Shown here in pieces: positions 18,266-29,615 of a DNA stretch of 64,000 bases (its first letter is position 1; the number at the start of each line of letters is the position of its first letter). The DNA comes from Woeseiaceae bacterium (GTDB lineage Bacteria > Pseudomonadota > Gammaproteobacteria > Steroidobacterales > Woeseiaceae), in NCBI GenBank assembly GCA_030066735.1, contig JASJBB010000005.1:43740-107739 (forward strand), written 5' to 3'. The position numbers and the translations under genes are program-made. The notes beneath the pieces are model-generated. The model did not search any database. It was not told where the DNA came from and saw only the letters and a list, made by a program, of their open reading frames with translations.

Positions 18266-19118
18266 GCACGGCTTTCCCGAGCTCGCCTACTCCTGGCGCT
18301 TCCAGCTGCCGGCGGTAGCCGGGGCCGGCTACCGCGCCATTGCCATCGACCAGCGCGGCTACGGCCAGAGTACTGTGCCGCCGACTATCGAGGACTATGG
18401 CATCGACCAGCTCATTGGCGACGTGCTAGGGCTGCTCGACCACCTCGAGATCGAGCGCGGGACCTTCGTCGGGCACGACTGGGGCGCATTCGTCCTGTGG
18501 CACATGAGCCTGCTGTACCCCGAACGCATGGCGCGGCAGGCGATCCTGAATATCCCGTTCTGGCCGCGCCCGCCCATCGACCCGATCGCGCTGTTCCGGC
18601 AGCGGTTCGGCGACGACTTCTACATCGTCAACTTCCAGGATTCCGACGAGGCTGACCGGACCTTCGCCTCGGATCCGGCGCATTTCTTCGACGTACTCAT
18701 GCGCAAGAACCAGGTGTCGCGCCGCGAATTCGAACAGCTCCCGGCCGAGCGCCGGGTGCTGAGCCTGTTGCAGACATTCGCCCGCAGCGAGTCAGGTGGC
18801 GACCCCCTGCTCAGTGACGAGGAGCGTGACTACTTCACCAGTGCTTTCGCCCGGACAGGCTTTACCGGCCCGATCAACTGGTACCGCAACTGGACCGCCA
18901 ACTGGCAGCGGCTCGACGGTGTGCCGCAGGTCGTGGAGGTGCCCACGCTTTTCATCGGCGCGATGGACGATATCGTCGTCTCGCCAGAACACATCGAGGC
19001 CATGAAACCGTTTGTGAAAAACCTCGAGTGCCATGTGCTCGAGAACTGTGGCCACTGGTCGCAGCAGGAGAAGCCCGACGCGGTCAATCGGCTCCTGATC
19101 GACTGGCTAGCCACTTGA
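18264..19118 (+). CDS. epoxide-hydrolase-like alpha/beta hydrolase (start uncertain)
   Basis: The product has the HGFP oxyanion motif (HGFPELAYSW), the nucleophile motif GHDWGAFVLW with Asp, as in epoxide hydrolases and haloalkane dehalogenases, and a catalytic His in CGHWSQQE. The call is an epoxide-hydrolase-type enzyme of unknown substrate. The frame is open from 18126, and the residues before TTG 18264 (FVASNDIRLAVFEQGDGQ) are exactly the first strands expected for the family, yet no ATG, GTG or TTG exists there; ATT at 18165 is the only plausible upstream start. So the coordinates give a minimal gene. It may use a rare start, be truncated, or have lost its start. It overlaps the next, convergent gene by 35 bases. 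Confidence 0.75.
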   Translation: MHGFPELAYSWRFQLPAVAGAGYRAIAIDQRGYGQSTVPPTIEDYGIDQLIGDVLGLLDHLEIERGTFVGHDWGAFVLWHMSLLYPERMARQAILNIPFWPRPPIDPIALFRQRFGDDFYIVNFQDSDEADRTFASDPAHFFDVLMRKNQVSRREFEQLPAERRVLSLLQTFARSESGGDPLLSDEERDYFTSAFARTGFTGPINWYRNWTANWQRLDGVPQVVEVPTLFIGAMDDIVVSPEHIEAMKPFVKNLECHVLENCGHWSQQEKPDAVNRLLIDWLAT

Positions 19119-19479
19119 GCCCCTGCGTGTACGACACGTAAGCGGCGCCGCCGGCGATCATGAAATTCACGATCTCGGCCAACGTGACCGGACCGGCGCC
19201 GGTCGCAAACACGTCATGCGTGATCATCATGGAACGGAGCGCCATGCTGATGATCAGGGCCGCGAGCGTAACGACGGACTCCACCAGGCCGACGACGTTG
19301 GTCCAGGCCGGGCGCCAGATCACGAGCGCGAAACAGCCGAAGAGCACGACATAAAACAGCACCCGCAGCGTCGGCGCCGACTCGAGAAACGCCGCGCGGA
19401 CATTGACGCCGAAGCCGAAGTCGAGGGAGACGAACAGCGCTGTGGCCGCGTAGTAGATGCGCAAAATGTTTCTATTCAT
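19084..19479 (-). CDS. small integral membrane protein, unknown function
   Basis: A 131-residue protein with about four predicted membrane helices: IYYAATALFVSLDFGFGV, VLFYVVLFGCFALVIW, VVGLVESVVTLAALIISMAL and IVNFMIAGGAAYVSY. No catalytic motif is visible and I do not recognise the family. It is convergent with the hydrolase gene, their 3' ends overlapping by 35 bases, and divergent from msrP (under 80 bases between starts). The helix pattern and clean boundaries suggest a real gene. Confidence 0.65.
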   Translation of the reverse strand: MNRNILRIYYAATALFVSLDFGFGVNVRAAFLESAPTLRVLFYVVLFGCFALVIWRPAWTNVVGLVESVVTLAALIISMALRSMMITHDVFATGAGPVTLAEIVNFMIAGGAAYVSYTQGLKWLASRSGAD

Positions 19480-19554
19480 TTCCGTCGAGTTTACTGCAAT
19501 AAATCTCGATTAATATCGGTCTACTAGGTGACGACACTGCCTTCAGGGCCCGAC

Positions 19555-20514
19555 ATGCTGATCAAGAAACCCGCCGACATCCGCCCGTCCGAGATCACGA
19601 GCGAGAGCAACTACCTGGACCGCCGCCAGTTCATCGGCGCCGGGAGCATTGCGGGCGCCTCCCTGCTGGCCGGCCCGGCGCTCGGGGCCATTGTGCCCGA
19701 GGGCGATCGCGCGCAGTTGCCGGATGTCCGCAAGAGCCCGTTCAGCACGTCCGAAAAGCCCAACAGCTACGAGGACATCACGACGTACAACAACTACTAC
19801 GAGTTCGGCACCGGCAAAGGCGACCCGTTTCGCAACGCGCAGGACTTCGAGGCGCGGCCGTGGTCGGTCACGGTCGACGGGCATGCCGCGAAGACCGGCA
19901 CGTTCGACTTCGACGACTTCATCAAGCCGTTCGACCTCGAGGAGCGCATTTATCGCATGCGTTGCGTCGAGGCCTGGTCGATGGTCATTCCCTGGGTGGG
20001 CATCTCGCTGGCCGACGTCGTCAGGCATCACCAGCCCACGTCGAAGGCGAAGTACGTGGCCTTCGAAACGCTCCACGACCCCAAGCGCATGCCGGGGCAA
20101 CGCCGCCGGGTGCTCGACTGGCCCTACCGCGAGGGACTGACCATTGCGGAGGCGACCAACCCGCTGACCATCCTCGCAGTCGGCGTCTACGGCGAGGCCA
20201 TGCCGAACCAGAACGGCGCGCCGATTCGGCTCGTCGTGCCGTGGAAATACGGTTTCAAAGGCATCAAGGGCATCGTTCGCATCAGCTTCACCGAGAAGCG
20301 GCCGCAGGTCAGCTGGAATATTTCGGCGCCGCACGAGTACGGTTTCTACGCCAACGTGAACCCGGAGGTCGATCACCCGCGCTGGAGCCAGGCGAGCGAA
20401 CGACGCATCGGTTCCGGGCTCTTCGCGGCGCGGATTCCGACGCAGATGTTCAACGGCTACGGCGATCAGGTCGCACACCTCTACGACGGGCTCGACCTGC
20501 GCAAGAACTACTGA
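19555..20514 (+). CDS. msrP: protein-methionine-sulfoxide reductase, molybdopterin catalytic subunit
   Basis: MsrP (YedY) repairs oxidised methionines of periplasmic proteins, taking electrons from the haem protein MsrQ. The N-terminus has SSEIT-like SEITSESNY and a twin-arginine signal ([10 protein letters not shown]) for export of the folded protein. [17 protein letters not shown] contains the conserved Cys that ligates molybdenum. C-terminal blocks [12 protein letters not shown] and ERRIGSG also fit. The 319-residue length is normal. I prefer ATG 19555 ([13 protein letters not shown]) over GTG 19528. msrQ starts six bases after the stop. Confidence 0.95.
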   Translation: MLIKKPADIRPSEITSESNYLDRRQFIGAGSIAGASLLAGPALGAIVPEGDRAQLPDVRKSPFSTSEKPNSYEDITTYNNYYEFGTGKGDPFRNAQDFEARPWSVTVDGHAAKTGTFDFDDFIKPFDLEERIYRMRCVEAWSMVIPWVGISLADVVRHHQPTSKAKYVAFETLHDPKRMPGQRRRVLDWPYREGLTIAEATNPLTILAVGVYGEAMPNQNGAPIRLVVPWKYGFKGIKGIVRISFTEKRPQVSWNISAPHEYGFYANVNPEVDHPRWSQASERRIGSGLFAARIPTQMFNGYGDQVAHLYDGLDLRKNY

Positions 20515-20519
20515 GCGCG

Positions 20520-21146
20520 ATGAACACGCTGCAGCGAGTTCGGTTTGTCGGTAAACCGATCGTTTTTCTGCTGTGCCTCGTGCCGGCGCTGCTCGTCGTC
20601 GGCGATGCGCTCAACCTGACCGGGCAGCTGTCGGCCAACCCCGTCGAGGATATCCTCGACCGGTTCGGCAACTGGGGCCTGCGCTTCATCATGGTGGCGC
20701 TCGCAGTAACGCCACTGCGCCGAATCACGGGCTGGAACTGGCTGGCGCGGTTTCGCCGGATGCTGGGCCTGTTCGCGTTCTTCTACGTGCTGATGCACTT
20801 CTTGGTCTGGCTGCTGCTGGACCGGGCGCTGGCCGTGGACCCGGCTTTCCAGTGGAGCATCGTCTGGGAAGACCTGACGGAACGGCCGTTCATCACGATT
20901 GGTTTTGCCGCACTGCTGCTGCTAACCGCAATGGCGCTGACCTCGACCAACGGCATGCGCCGGCGCATGCGCAAGAACTGGGACCGACTGCACTACGGCG
21001 TCTACGTCGTGGGCGTTCTCGGCGTCTGGCACTACTGGTGGCAGGTCAAGCAGGACATCCTGGAGCCGCTGATCTATGCGGTTATCCTGGCCGTGTTGCT
21101 GGGGCTGCGGCTTTACTGGAAGTACCGCAGAGCCCCTTCAAACTAG
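20520..21146 (+). CDS. msrQ: haem-binding membrane subunit of the MsrPQ system
   Basis: MsrQ (YedZ) passes quinone-derived electrons to MsrP. The 208-residue protein has the ferric-reductase-like layout of about five to six membrane helices. Conserved His residues that would bind haem b lie in VLMHFLVWLLLD, RLHYGVYVVGV and VWHYWWQVKQD. RFRRMLGLFAF and NWDRLHYG are typical of the family. ATG 20520 is taken instead of the track start at 19860, which lies in a shadow frame of msrP. A hairpin follows the stop, shared with the convergent hsp20 gene. Confidence 0.95.
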   Translation: MNTLQRVRFVGKPIVFLLCLVPALLVVGDALNLTGQLSANPVEDILDRFGNWGLRFIMVALAVTPLRRITGWNWLARFRRMLGLFAFFYVLMHFLVWLLLDRALAVDPAFQWSIVWEDLTERPFITIGFAALLLLTAMALTSTNGMRRRMRKNWDRLHYGVYVVGVLGVWHYWWQVKQDILEPLIYAVILAVLLGLRLYWKYRRAPSN

Positions 21147-21155
21147 AATAAAAAA

Positions 21156-21182
21156 ACCGGGGCGGCTCGCTGTCGCCCCGGT
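21156..21182 (-). terminator. intrinsic terminator between convergent hsp20 and msrQ
   Basis: ACCGGGGCG pairs with CGCCCCGGT around a nine-base loop. On the minus strand the hairpin is followed by TTTTTT, so it best serves hsp20. It may also slow msrQ transcripts, though no T-run follows on the plus strand. Confidence 0.85.
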
Positions 21183-21203
21183 CGTGTCACACTTGTCGTG
21201 TCG

Positions 21204-21692
21204 TCAGGCGACTTTGACAGTGTGGCGTGTCGCCGCCTGGATCTTCGGAAGTTTAACGCTCAGGATACCGTCCTTCAGCTCTGCCTCGATATGCTCCGTA
21301 TCGATTTCGACAGGCAAGGCGATCGTCCGCCGGAGCTCTCCGTAACCCAGCTCATGGCGGTAGAACGTTTCTTTGGTTTCTTCTTCCTCAAACTCCCTTT
21401 CGGCCTCAATCGTCAGGCGATCGCCTGCAATCGTGACCTCTACGTCGTCTTTCTCGACGCCAGGCAGTTCCGCTCGGACTATGAGCTCTTTCTCGTGGTC
21501 CAGGAGATCGATGCGGAAGCTCCGCTCGAAATCGATTCCCATAGGCCACTGCCAACCAAAGGGCTCAAACGTCTCCATCCAGCGGCGTGGTGGGAAGTCC
21601 TCGAAGAACTCCTCCATGCTGCGGGCCAGAGGCGTAGTCCGTTTAACGTCAATTACCCTTTTGCGGGGTTCGAACTTGTGCAACCTTGACAT
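21204..21692 (-). CDS. small heat-shock protein, Hsp20/alpha-crystallin family
   Basis: A 162-residue chaperone of the IbpA/Hsp20 class that holds unfolding proteins. The alpha-crystallin domain runs from about residue 55 (FRIDLLDHEKELIVRAELPGVEKDDVEV) to the family signature LKDGILSVKLPK, followed by a short C-terminal tail. The N-terminal arm is rich in aromatic residues (FEPFGWQWP). ATG 21692 has an almost ideal ribosome site, AGGAGGTGA, suggesting high expression. I found no convincing heat-shock promoter or ROSE element in the 130 bases upstream. Confidence 0.92.
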   Translation of the reverse strand: MSRLHKFEPRKRVIDVKRTTPLARSMEEFFEDFPPRRWMETFEPFGWQWPMGIDFERSFRIDLLDHEKELIVRAELPGVEKDDVEVTIAGDRLTIEAEREFEEEETKETFYRHELGYGELRRTIALPVEIDTEHIEAELKDGILSVKLPKIQAATRHTVKVA

Positions 21693-21772
21693 TCAACTCA
21701 CCTCCTTCCGCTTTTTGCACTGGCGATTTTCTGCCAGCCCACTAGATATAACCCTCCTCGACAACGGCAGGA

Positions 21773-21804
21773 ATCGGGGAAACTCCGAATTGAATTTCCC
21801 CGAT
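21773..21804 (-). terminator. hairpin after the dehydrogenase operon (weak terminator candidate)
   Basis: ATCGGGGAAA and TTTCCCCGAT form a perfect ten-base-pair stem 18 bases beyond the dehydrogenase stop on the minus strand. No T-run follows, so it may be an mRNA-stabilising hairpin or a weak terminator. Confidence 0.5.
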
Positions 21805-21822
21805 GCCCGGTTTTAAATGGTG

Positions 21823-22986
21823 TCAGCTAACGGCGCGCAGCTCGGTGTCCGGCCTCGGCGCCTGCACCGACCAGCCTGAACTGAAGCGCTGGTAGCGCAT
21901 TGCTTCGGCCAGCCGCTCCCTCGACATCGCAACCGCTGCCTCGCGCGGCAGGATGCGCTCTTGCTTCATGCGCTCGAGCACTTCGGTCGTGTTGCGGCTG
22001 ATCTTCTCTTCGATGATGCCGAAGACCTGGGCTTCGCTGCCGCCTGCGAATTCAACCGCTCCGCAGATGACTCCGCCGGCATTCGCGATGAAGTCCGGGA
22101 TGCACAGCACACCGCGGCGGTGCAACATTGCCTCGGCGCGTTCGGTAACGCCGATATTGGCGCCCGGAACGATCAGCTTGGCCTTGACCGTTGCCTGGTT
22201 GTCGGCACGAATGACGTCGGGCCGCGCTGCCGGTACCAGGATGTCGCAATCGACGCTGATGATGGCCTCACGAGCCAGGCGTTCGCCCTCGCCGAAGTCG
22301 GCGATTCTGCCACCCGCCTCGACGTGCTTCGCAAGCTTGTCGACGTCGAGTCCGCCGGCATCGTGGACGGCGCCGCTGTAATCAGCTGCCGCGACCAGGA
22401 CCGCGCCGCGCTCGGCGAAGAACCGCGCGGCATGCTTGCCGACGGCGCCAAAGCCCTGCATGGCCACGCGCGCACCGTCGATCTTCATGCCGACGACTTC
22501 CTTCGCGACGTCGGCGCTGGCAACGACGCCCCAGGCGGTCGCACCGAGTTCGTCAAGCGGTATGCCGCCGAGTACCCGCGGCAGGCCGACGCAGCGTGCG
22601 CCTTCGTCCTTGAGAAGCGCCATGGCAGCCTCGTTGGTACCCATGTCCGGACCGGGAATGTAGTCCGTGAGCTTCTGGACACCCTTGGCAAATGCGCGGA
22701 TCAGTTGTTCCTTGGCGCTGGGTTCCATGGTCGGGTCACCGAAGATCACCGACTTGCCACCACCGTGTGGGAGCCCTGCGGCGGCATTCTTGAGCGTCAT
22801 GCCGCGCGCGAGGCGAAAACACTCATCCAGTGACACATCCGGCGCCATGCGCACTCCACCGATGGCCGCACCGGCCGCGGTATTGTCAACAACCGCAATG
22901 GCCTTCAGGCCGATCGCGGGCTCATATAAATGTAGGATGGTCTTGGGTCCAAGATCATCACAGAAACGAAATGCTGACGCTGTCAT
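21823..22986 (-). CDS. Glu/Leu/Phe/Val-type amino-acid dehydrogenase
   Basis: The 387-residue enzyme belongs to the leucine/phenylalanine/valine dehydrogenase branch, oxidatively deaminating a branched-chain or aromatic amino acid with NAD+. Substrate-side signatures are [10 protein letters not shown] and [15 protein letters not shown] (catalytic Lys in GGGKS), then GPDMGTNE. The Rossmann domain has [15 protein letters not shown] and [10 protein letters not shown]. Its ATG overlaps the stop of the upstream acyl-CoA synthetase by four bases (ATGA), so both are one operon; together they suggest amino-acid breakdown to 2-oxo acids and acyl-CoAs. The exact amino acid cannot be read from sequence. 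Confidence 0.9.
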   Translation of the reverse strand: MTASAFRFCDDLGPKTILHLYEPAIGLKAIAVVDNTAAGAAIGGVRMAPDVSLDECFRLARGMTLKNAAAGLPHGGGKSVIFGDPTMEPSAKEQLIRAFAKGVQKLTDYIPGPDMGTNEAAMALLKDEGARCVGLPRVLGGIPLDELGATAWGVVASADVAKEVVGMKIDGARVAMQGFGAVGKHAARFFAERGAVLVAAADYSGAVHDAGGLDVDKLAKHVEAGGRIADFGEGERLAREAIISVDCDILVPAARPDVIRADNQATVKAKLIVPGANIGVTERAEAMLHRRGVLCIPDFIANAGGVICGAVEFAGGSEAQVFGIIEEKISRNTTEVLERMKQERILPREAAVAMSRERLAEAMRYQRFSSGWSVQAPRPDTELRAVS

Positions 22987-24650
22987 TTCACTGCTCCCAT
23001 GGTTTGTGATGCCTTGCTGGCTTGCTCGAGTTCCTCCGTAAGTTGCTCGCGCAGAATGAATTTCTGGACCTTGCCCGTCACCGTGAGCGGGAATTCCTCG
23101 ACGAACTTGACGTAGCGCGGAATCTTGAAGTGCGACAGCTTGCCGCGGCAGAAATCGCGGATTTCGTCGACGGTTGCGGTCTCGCCTTCAAAGAGGCGGA
23201 TGCAGGCCGCGATCTCTTCGCCGAACTTCTCGTCCGGCACGCCGACCACTTCGACCTGGTCGACTTTCGGGTTGGTGTACAGGAACTCCTCGATCTCGCG
23301 CGGGTAGATGTTCTCACCGCCGCGAATCAGCATGTCCTTGCTGCGGCCGACGATACGCACGTAGCCGTCTGCGTCCATAGTGGCGATGTCGCCAGTGTGC
23401 ATCCAGCGCCCCGCGCTGCCGTCACCCCAGTAACCGAGCATGACGTTGTAGCCGCGGACGCACAGCTCGCCAGGCACATCGAGAGCCACGATCTCGTCGT
23501 TCTCATCAACGATCTTGACCTCGGTGTGCGGCAATACCTTGCCGACCGTGCCGACCCGCAGGTCGATGGGATCATCGGGCGACGTCTGCGTCGACAGTGG
23601 ACCCGTCTCGGTCATGCCGTAGCCGATCGTGATCTCGCTCATGTGCATCTTGTCGATGACCTCGCGCATCAGCTCGATCGGGCAAGGCGCGCCGGCCATG
23701 ATGCCCGTGCGCAATGCGTTGAGGTCGAATGTGTCGAAATCGGGGTCGTCGAGCATGGCGATGAACATCGTCGGCACGCCGTGCAGCGCCGTGCACCGCT
23801 CTTCCTGCAGCGCCTGCAACGTCTCGCGGGCATCGAACGCGGCGCCCGGGAACACGATCGTCGCCCCGCGCGTCGCGCACAGCAGCGTGCCGAGCACCAT
23901 GGCAAAGCAGTGGTACATCGGGACCGGAACGCACAGCTTGTCGTTTTCGGTAAAGCGCAGGATCGCTGCCGACATCGAAGCGTTGTTGATCATGTTGTGA
24001 TGCGTCAGCGTCGCCGCCTTCGGTGCCCCGGTCGTTCCGCTGGTGAACTGGATGTTGATCGGCGCATCGAAGTCGGCGCGCTGAGCAATGGCGTCGAGCG
24101 TCTGCAGCGATTGTTCGCTGCCGAGCTGCATCACCTCATCGAGCCTGTGCATGTTCGCGATCGCCTCGTTACCGAGGTGTATCACGACGTCGAGTTCCGG
24201 TACCCGGTCCGGGTACAGGGATTGCACCATCTCGATGTAGTTGCTGGATTTGAAGCGGGTTTCGGTTATGAGTCCGCGGCAGCCGACCTTGTTGAGGGCA
24301 TATTCGAGTTCGGACAGGCGGTAGGCCGGGTTGATGTTGACGAGGATGAGGCCTGCATAGGCGCTGCCGAACTGTGCCAGCAACCATTCGGCGCGATTCG
24401 GCGCCAGCATTCCTATGCGATCGCCGGGCTCGAGGCCTGCAGCGAGCAGGCCGGCGGCGAGTTTGCGGGCGCGTTCGCGAAGCTCCTTCCAGCTCCAGCG
24501 CACGCCCTGGTCGGCAACGACCAGCGCTTCCTTGTCCGGCCAGTTCGCGGCGGCATTCTCGAGTACGCCGCTTATAGTCACGCCCATGAGAGGCGGCCCG
24601 CCACCTCCATGTACATAACTCAGTCCGTGTTTATCCCGGTTCCAGTTCAC
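22983..24650 (-). CDS. AMP-dependent fatty-acyl-CoA synthetase/ligase
   Basis: A 555-residue adenylating enzyme that activates a carboxylic acid through an acyl-AMP to its CoA thioester. Core motifs are [16 protein letters not shown] (P-loop-like A3), [10 protein letters not shown] (A5), [31 protein letters not shown] (A7), [21 protein letters not shown] (A8) and TVTGKVQKF with the C-terminal catalytic Lys. It resembles medium-chain or branched acyl-CoA synthetases. Coupling to the downstream amino-acid dehydrogenase by an ATGA overlap suggests a shared catabolic pathway. Substrate chain length is not determinable here. Confidence 0.92.
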   Translation of the reverse strand: MNWNRDKHGLSYVHGGGGPPLMGVTISGVLENAAANWPDKEALVVADQGVRWSWKELRERARKLAAGLLAAGLEPGDRIGMLAPNRAEWLLAQFGSAYAGLILVNINPAYRLSELEYALNKVGCRGLITETRFKSSNYIEMVQSLYPDRVPELDVVIHLGNEAIANMHRLDEVMQLGSEQSLQTLDAIAQRADFDAPINIQFTSGTTGAPKAATLTHHNMINNASMSAAILRFTENDKLCVPVPMYHCFAMVLGTLLCATRGATIVFPGAAFDARETLQALQEERCTALHGVPTMFIAMLDDPDFDTFDLNALRTGIMAGAPCPIELMREVIDKMHMSEITIGYGMTETGPLSTQTSPDDPIDLRVGTVGKVLPHTEVKIVDENDEIVALDVPGELCVRGYNVMLGYWGDGSAGRWMHTGDIATMDADGYVRIVGRSKDMLIRGGENIYPREIEEFLYTNPKVDQVEVVGVPDEKFGEEIAACIRLFEGETATVDEIRDFCRGKLSHFKIPRYVKFVEEFPLTVTGKVQKFILREQLTEELEQASKASQTMGAVK

Positions 24651-24729
24651 CGCAATCGAATGATGGCGATACCAGGCCGTTTTCGAAATCGGTACAACTA
24701 CAGACTTGTAGTTCGCCCGGCGAAACTGT

Positions 24730-24752
24730 AAAAAAGCCCGCCGCAGCGGGCT
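24730..24752 (-). terminator. intrinsic terminator of the TonB-dependent receptor gene
   Basis: AGCCCGC and GCGGGCT pair around a four-base loop, with a run of T following on the minus strand. A second short palindrome (24761-24777) lies between the stop codon and this hairpin, so the transcript ends in two tandem GC hairpins, as at groEL. Confidence 0.85.
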
Positions 24753-24760
24753 TCTCTTGA

Positions 24761-24777
24761 CGCCTGCTGGAGCGGGC
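24761..24777. repeat. short dispersed GC palindrome, copy 1
   Basis: CGCCTGCTGGAGCGGGC is a hairpin-forming sequence closely matching copies at 27489, 41107 and, more loosely, 41081. It sits six bases past the receptor stop, just before the real terminator. Confidence 0.6.
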
Positions 24778-24782
24778 TCCTG

Positions 24783-27374
24783 CTAGAAATCCGCCTGCAA
24801 GCGCACGTACCAGAACCCGCCATTGGTTCCCCATGGAGAGGTAATGGAGCGATCGACGCCAAGCACACCGAGGATCACGTCGCCCTCGCGGTCGGGCTCT
24901 TCGTCGAGCAGATTCTCGGCGCCCACGCTAAGGCGGTAGTAGTCGGCGAACGTAAACGTCGCTTCGAGGTCGACGATCAGAGCGCCGCTATATCCCGTGA
25001 AGTCCGAGCAGTCGCCCGGGCTGAACAGGCCGCCGGTCGAGTCCCAGCTGCCGTAATTGTTAAGCCTCAGAAAGCCGCCGAGCATCGCGCCGGTCTGGTA
25101 GTCCAGCGTCAACGCCGTGCGATTGTCGGGCACCTGGTGCTCGAGGTCGCAGACACGCGACGCGTTTATCGTGTTCGGCGTGACGTTGCTGATCTCCTGC
25201 TCGTTCCAGGTGTGGCGCAGGTCCGCCACCAGCGTGCCAGGGCCCACGTCCCAGTCGCCGGTTACGGCGAGGTCGATACCGTTGACGTCCGAATCGAATG
25301 CATTGGCGAAGTAGCTGGCGAGACTGCCAACGAGTAACTGGGCATTGGCGACGCCGAGTGCCTCCATTTCGTCAGCTTGAGCCTGCGTGACGGTGTTGGG
25401 GCCGAGCAGCGCGAGGCGGTCTTCGATCGAAATATCGTAGTAATCGACCGTAACGCTGATGTTGTCTGCAGCCTGCCAAACCACGCCGACCGTAAAGCTC
25501 TGCGATTCTTCAGGATCCAGTGGGCTCGAGCCCAGAACCTGGGCCTCGATGCTGTTGACCGGATAGGTGCCACTCGGAATCAGGTTGCCCGATGCGTCGG
25601 CACTCGTGGTCGTATTGAGCGTGTTGATCTGCCCGGGCGTCGGTGCGCGGAATCCGGTGCTCGCCGTGCCGCGGATCGCGAAGGTGTCGGTGATGTCGAT
25701 GCGCCCGGAGAGTTTCCAGTCGAACGTGCTGCCGAACTCGTCATAGTCCTCGAAGCGGAACGCGACGCCGCCTGTGAAGCGGTCGGTGAAATCCACCTCG
25801 AAATCGACGTACGCAGCAATACTGTCGCTGTCGAACGACCCGGCCGAGTCGGTCGGGAAGCCCTGGAAGCCATCAGACCCGACGCCGAATATGAACGCGG
25901 GACCGGCGCTGATCGATGCCGAATCGCCAGCCTTGATCTTGTAAGTTTCCTCACGCCATTCGGCGCCGAACGCGAAGTTGACGGGCGATGCGAAGTTGCC
26001 GATTTCAAGCGGCATGACGAAGTTCGCATTCAGGCTCGACTCTTCCTGGGTGAGCTTGCCGGGCTTGAAGCTCGTCGGCGACAGCCGGCCGAGGCTCGGA
26101 TTGATCGACTCGGACAGCGTGTAATCGGCCTCGGCGGAAGCCGTCCGCAAGCGAACGTCCCAGGTGCCGCTGCCACCGAACTCGCCGCGCACGCCCGCGA
26201 CCAGTGCGAGATCGGTAATACTGGCGCCGAAGTCCGGATTGTAGCCTCCCGGGAACTGCGTATAGATCGGGTTGAGCAACACCCAGCCGCTCGGGCTGTT
26301 GGCATCCGCCGTCAGATAGTCTGCCGGATCGTTGCCACCCGCGATGATGTCGTCCACTAGCTGCTGCGGCGCGTCGTCCGGCAGAAAATCACCGTTCGTA
26401 TCGACAATCAGCGTCGAGCGGCCATCGACGCCAGCCGAAGGCGGCAGCACCGGCGTACGGTAAAAGAAATCGGAAATCGTATCGTTGTCCGAATAGCCGA
26501 CGTTGGCGAAGAATTCGGTCGTATCGTTGATATCGACGCCGAGATTCAGGAATGCCTTGAGCGTCTCGACGTCCGGGTCACCCCAGCGCTGGCAGAGACC
26601 ATCGAGCGGCACGGTGGATTCGCCCACCTCGGCAATCACCGGCGGGCACGCGATGTGCGGCACACCACGCGACGTGGTGTCGGCGGTCGAGTACTCGACC
26701 GTCGCGTTGGCGAATCCGCTGCCGCCGAGCCTGAACCCGCCGTTGGCTGCAATCGTGGTGCGAGCGCCGTCACCTTCGAAATACTCGCCGAACTGCGCTG
26801 AAACCGTGAAGCCCTCGCTGGCATCCTTGAGGATGACGTTGACGACGCCGGCGATAGCGTCGGAACCGTACTGCGCCGATGCCCCGTCGCGCAGTACCTC
26901 TACGCGCTGGATCGCCAACGCCGGGATCGCGGCAAAATCGACCGCCTGCGCTCCCTGGTTGACGGTGCCCAACGGCGCGAACTGCAGGTTGACGAGCGGC
27001 GAGCGATGCCGGCGCGTGCCGTTGACGAGGACAAGGGTCTGGTCGGGCGAGAGGTTGCGCAGCGTGACTGGCCGGATGAAAGCCGTACCGTCGGCAATCG
27101 GGAACCGCTGGGTATTGAAGGACGGGGCGATCTTGGTGAGCCCGTCGGTCATGTCGAAAGTGCCCTGGTTGCTCAACGTTGTGCCGGCCAGCACGTCGAT
27201 CGGTGACAGCGTTTCGGTCGGCGACTGGCCTTCCTTGCGCGTACCGGTCGTGACGACCTCCTCGATCAACTCGTCTTCCGACTGCTGTGCGACGGCCAGC
27301 GGGCTGCCGAGCGACAGCGTAAGTGCCACGGCCGCGCAGATAGACGACGGCCTGAAACCGGATGTTCCGTTCAT
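24783..27374 (-). CDS. TonB-dependent outer-membrane receptor
   Basis: An 863-residue outer-membrane beta-barrel that imports a scarce ligand using TonB energy. A signal peptide (ICAAVALTLSLGSPLAVAQQ) precedes a TonB-box-like EEVVTTGTR and a plug domain (IRPVTLRNLSPDQTLVLVNGTRRH, VEVLRDGASAQYGSDAIAGVVNV). The barrel follows with alternating aromatic strands and ends in a terminal Phe (VRLQADF), as outer-membrane proteins do. I take ATG 27374 because GGGGGGAA precedes it; the track start is seven residues longer. The ligand is not evident: no siderophore or cobalamin gene adjoins. The operon upstream in position is convergent in theme only, not coupled. Confidence 0.92.
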   Translation of the reverse strand: MNGTSGFRPSSICAAVALTLSLGSPLAVAQQSEDELIEEVVTTGTRKEGQSPTETLSPIDVLAGTTLSNQGTFDMTDGLTKIAPSFNTQRFPIADGTAFIRPVTLRNLSPDQTLVLVNGTRRHRSPLVNLQFAPLGTVNQGAQAVDFAAIPALAIQRVEVLRDGASAQYGSDAIAGVVNVILKDASEGFTVSAQFGEYFEGDGARTTIAANGGFRLGGSGFANATVEYSTADTTSRGVPHIACPPVIAEVGESTVPLDGLCQRWGDPDVETLKAFLNLGVDINDTTEFFANVGYSDNDTISDFFYRTPVLPPSAGVDGRSTLIVDTNGDFLPDDAPQQLVDDIIAGGNDPADYLTADANSPSGWVLLNPIYTQFPGGYNPDFGASITDLALVAGVRGEFGGSGTWDVRLRTASAEADYTLSESINPSLGRLSPTSFKPGKLTQEESSLNANFVMPLEIGNFASPVNFAFGAEWREETYKIKAGDSASISAGPAFIFGVGSDGFQGFPTDSAGSFDSDSIAAYVDFEVDFTDRFTGGVAFRFEDYDEFGSTFDWKLSGRIDITDTFAIRGTASTGFRAPTPGQINTLNTTTSADASGNLIPSGTYPVNSIEAQVLGSSPLDPEESQSFTVGVVWQAADNISVTVDYYDISIEDRLALLGPNTVTQAQADEMEALGVANAQLLVGSLASYFANAFDSDVNGIDLAVTGDWDVGPGTLVADLRHTWNEQEISNVTPNTINASRVCDLEHQVPDNRTALTLDYQTGAMLGGFLRLNNYGSWDSTGGLFSPGDCSDFTGYSGALIVDLEATFTFADYYRLSVGAENLLDEEPDREGDVILGVLGVDRSITSPWGTNGGFWYVRLQADF

Positions 27375-27456
27375 GAGTTCCCCCCTCGATGTCAAAACGC
27401 CGGATGCGTTATGTTCAGTATAGTACGGCCGCGGGGACTTAGAACGGGTTCAAACG

Positions 27457-27486
27457 AAAAAGGCCCGCCGGATGGCGGGCCTTTTT
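27457..27486 (-). terminator. intrinsic terminator of groES-groEL
   Basis: GGCCCGCC and GGCGGGCC pair around GGAT, extended by five A-T pairs on each side, giving a symmetric stem ending in TTTTT on either strand. It lies about 40 bases past the groEL stop and terminates the minus-strand operon. Confidence 0.92.
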
Positions 27487-27488
27487 GT

Positions 27489-27505
27489 CGCCCGCTGGGG
27501 CGGGC
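27489..27505. repeat. short dispersed GC palindrome, copy 2
   Basis: CGCCCGCTGGGGCGGGC lies between the groEL stop and its terminator, the same arrangement as copy 1 downstream of the receptor gene. It differs by two bases from copy 1 and by one base from the copy at 41107. Confidence 0.65.
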
Positions 27506-27527
27506 TCTTTCGGTGCTGTGCGAGGGC

Positions 27528-29496
<1,969 letters not shown>

Positions 29497-29561
29497 GGGG
29501 CATATCTCCTATAAGTTTCTGATTTATAACCGACTTTTGGCGGTTTTCCGGCCGCATACTG

Positions 29562-29588
29562 TTAGCACTCGGCCACAAGGAGTGCTAA
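29562..29588 (-). promoter_or_regulatory. CIRCE operator (HrcA binding site) of groESL
   Basis: TTAGCACTC and GAGTGCTAA are separated by exactly nine bases, the consensus CIRCE palindrome. HrcA is expected to repress groESL here and to release it on heat shock. The operator overlaps the last base of the -10 element and covers the probable start of transcription. No hrcA is in the window. Confidence 0.95.
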
Positions 29589-29615
29589 TAATAGGCATCG
29601 AAGCCTAAATTTCAA
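29588..29615 (-). promoter_or_regulatory. sigma70-type promoter of groESL
   Basis: On the minus strand TTGAAA (29615-29610) and TATTAT (29593-29588) are 16 bases apart. The sequence CCTTGAAA also resembles a sigma32 -35 box, but no CCCCAT-type -10 is at the right distance, so HrcA/CIRCE is the better-supported control. A ten-base-pair hairpin (29620-29644) lies just upstream. Confidence 0.7.

Noticed and set aside
23022-24731. 569-residue plus-strand ORF opposite the acyl-CoA synthetase
   Set aside because: Shadow frame; the minus-strand protein has all adenylate-forming motifs.
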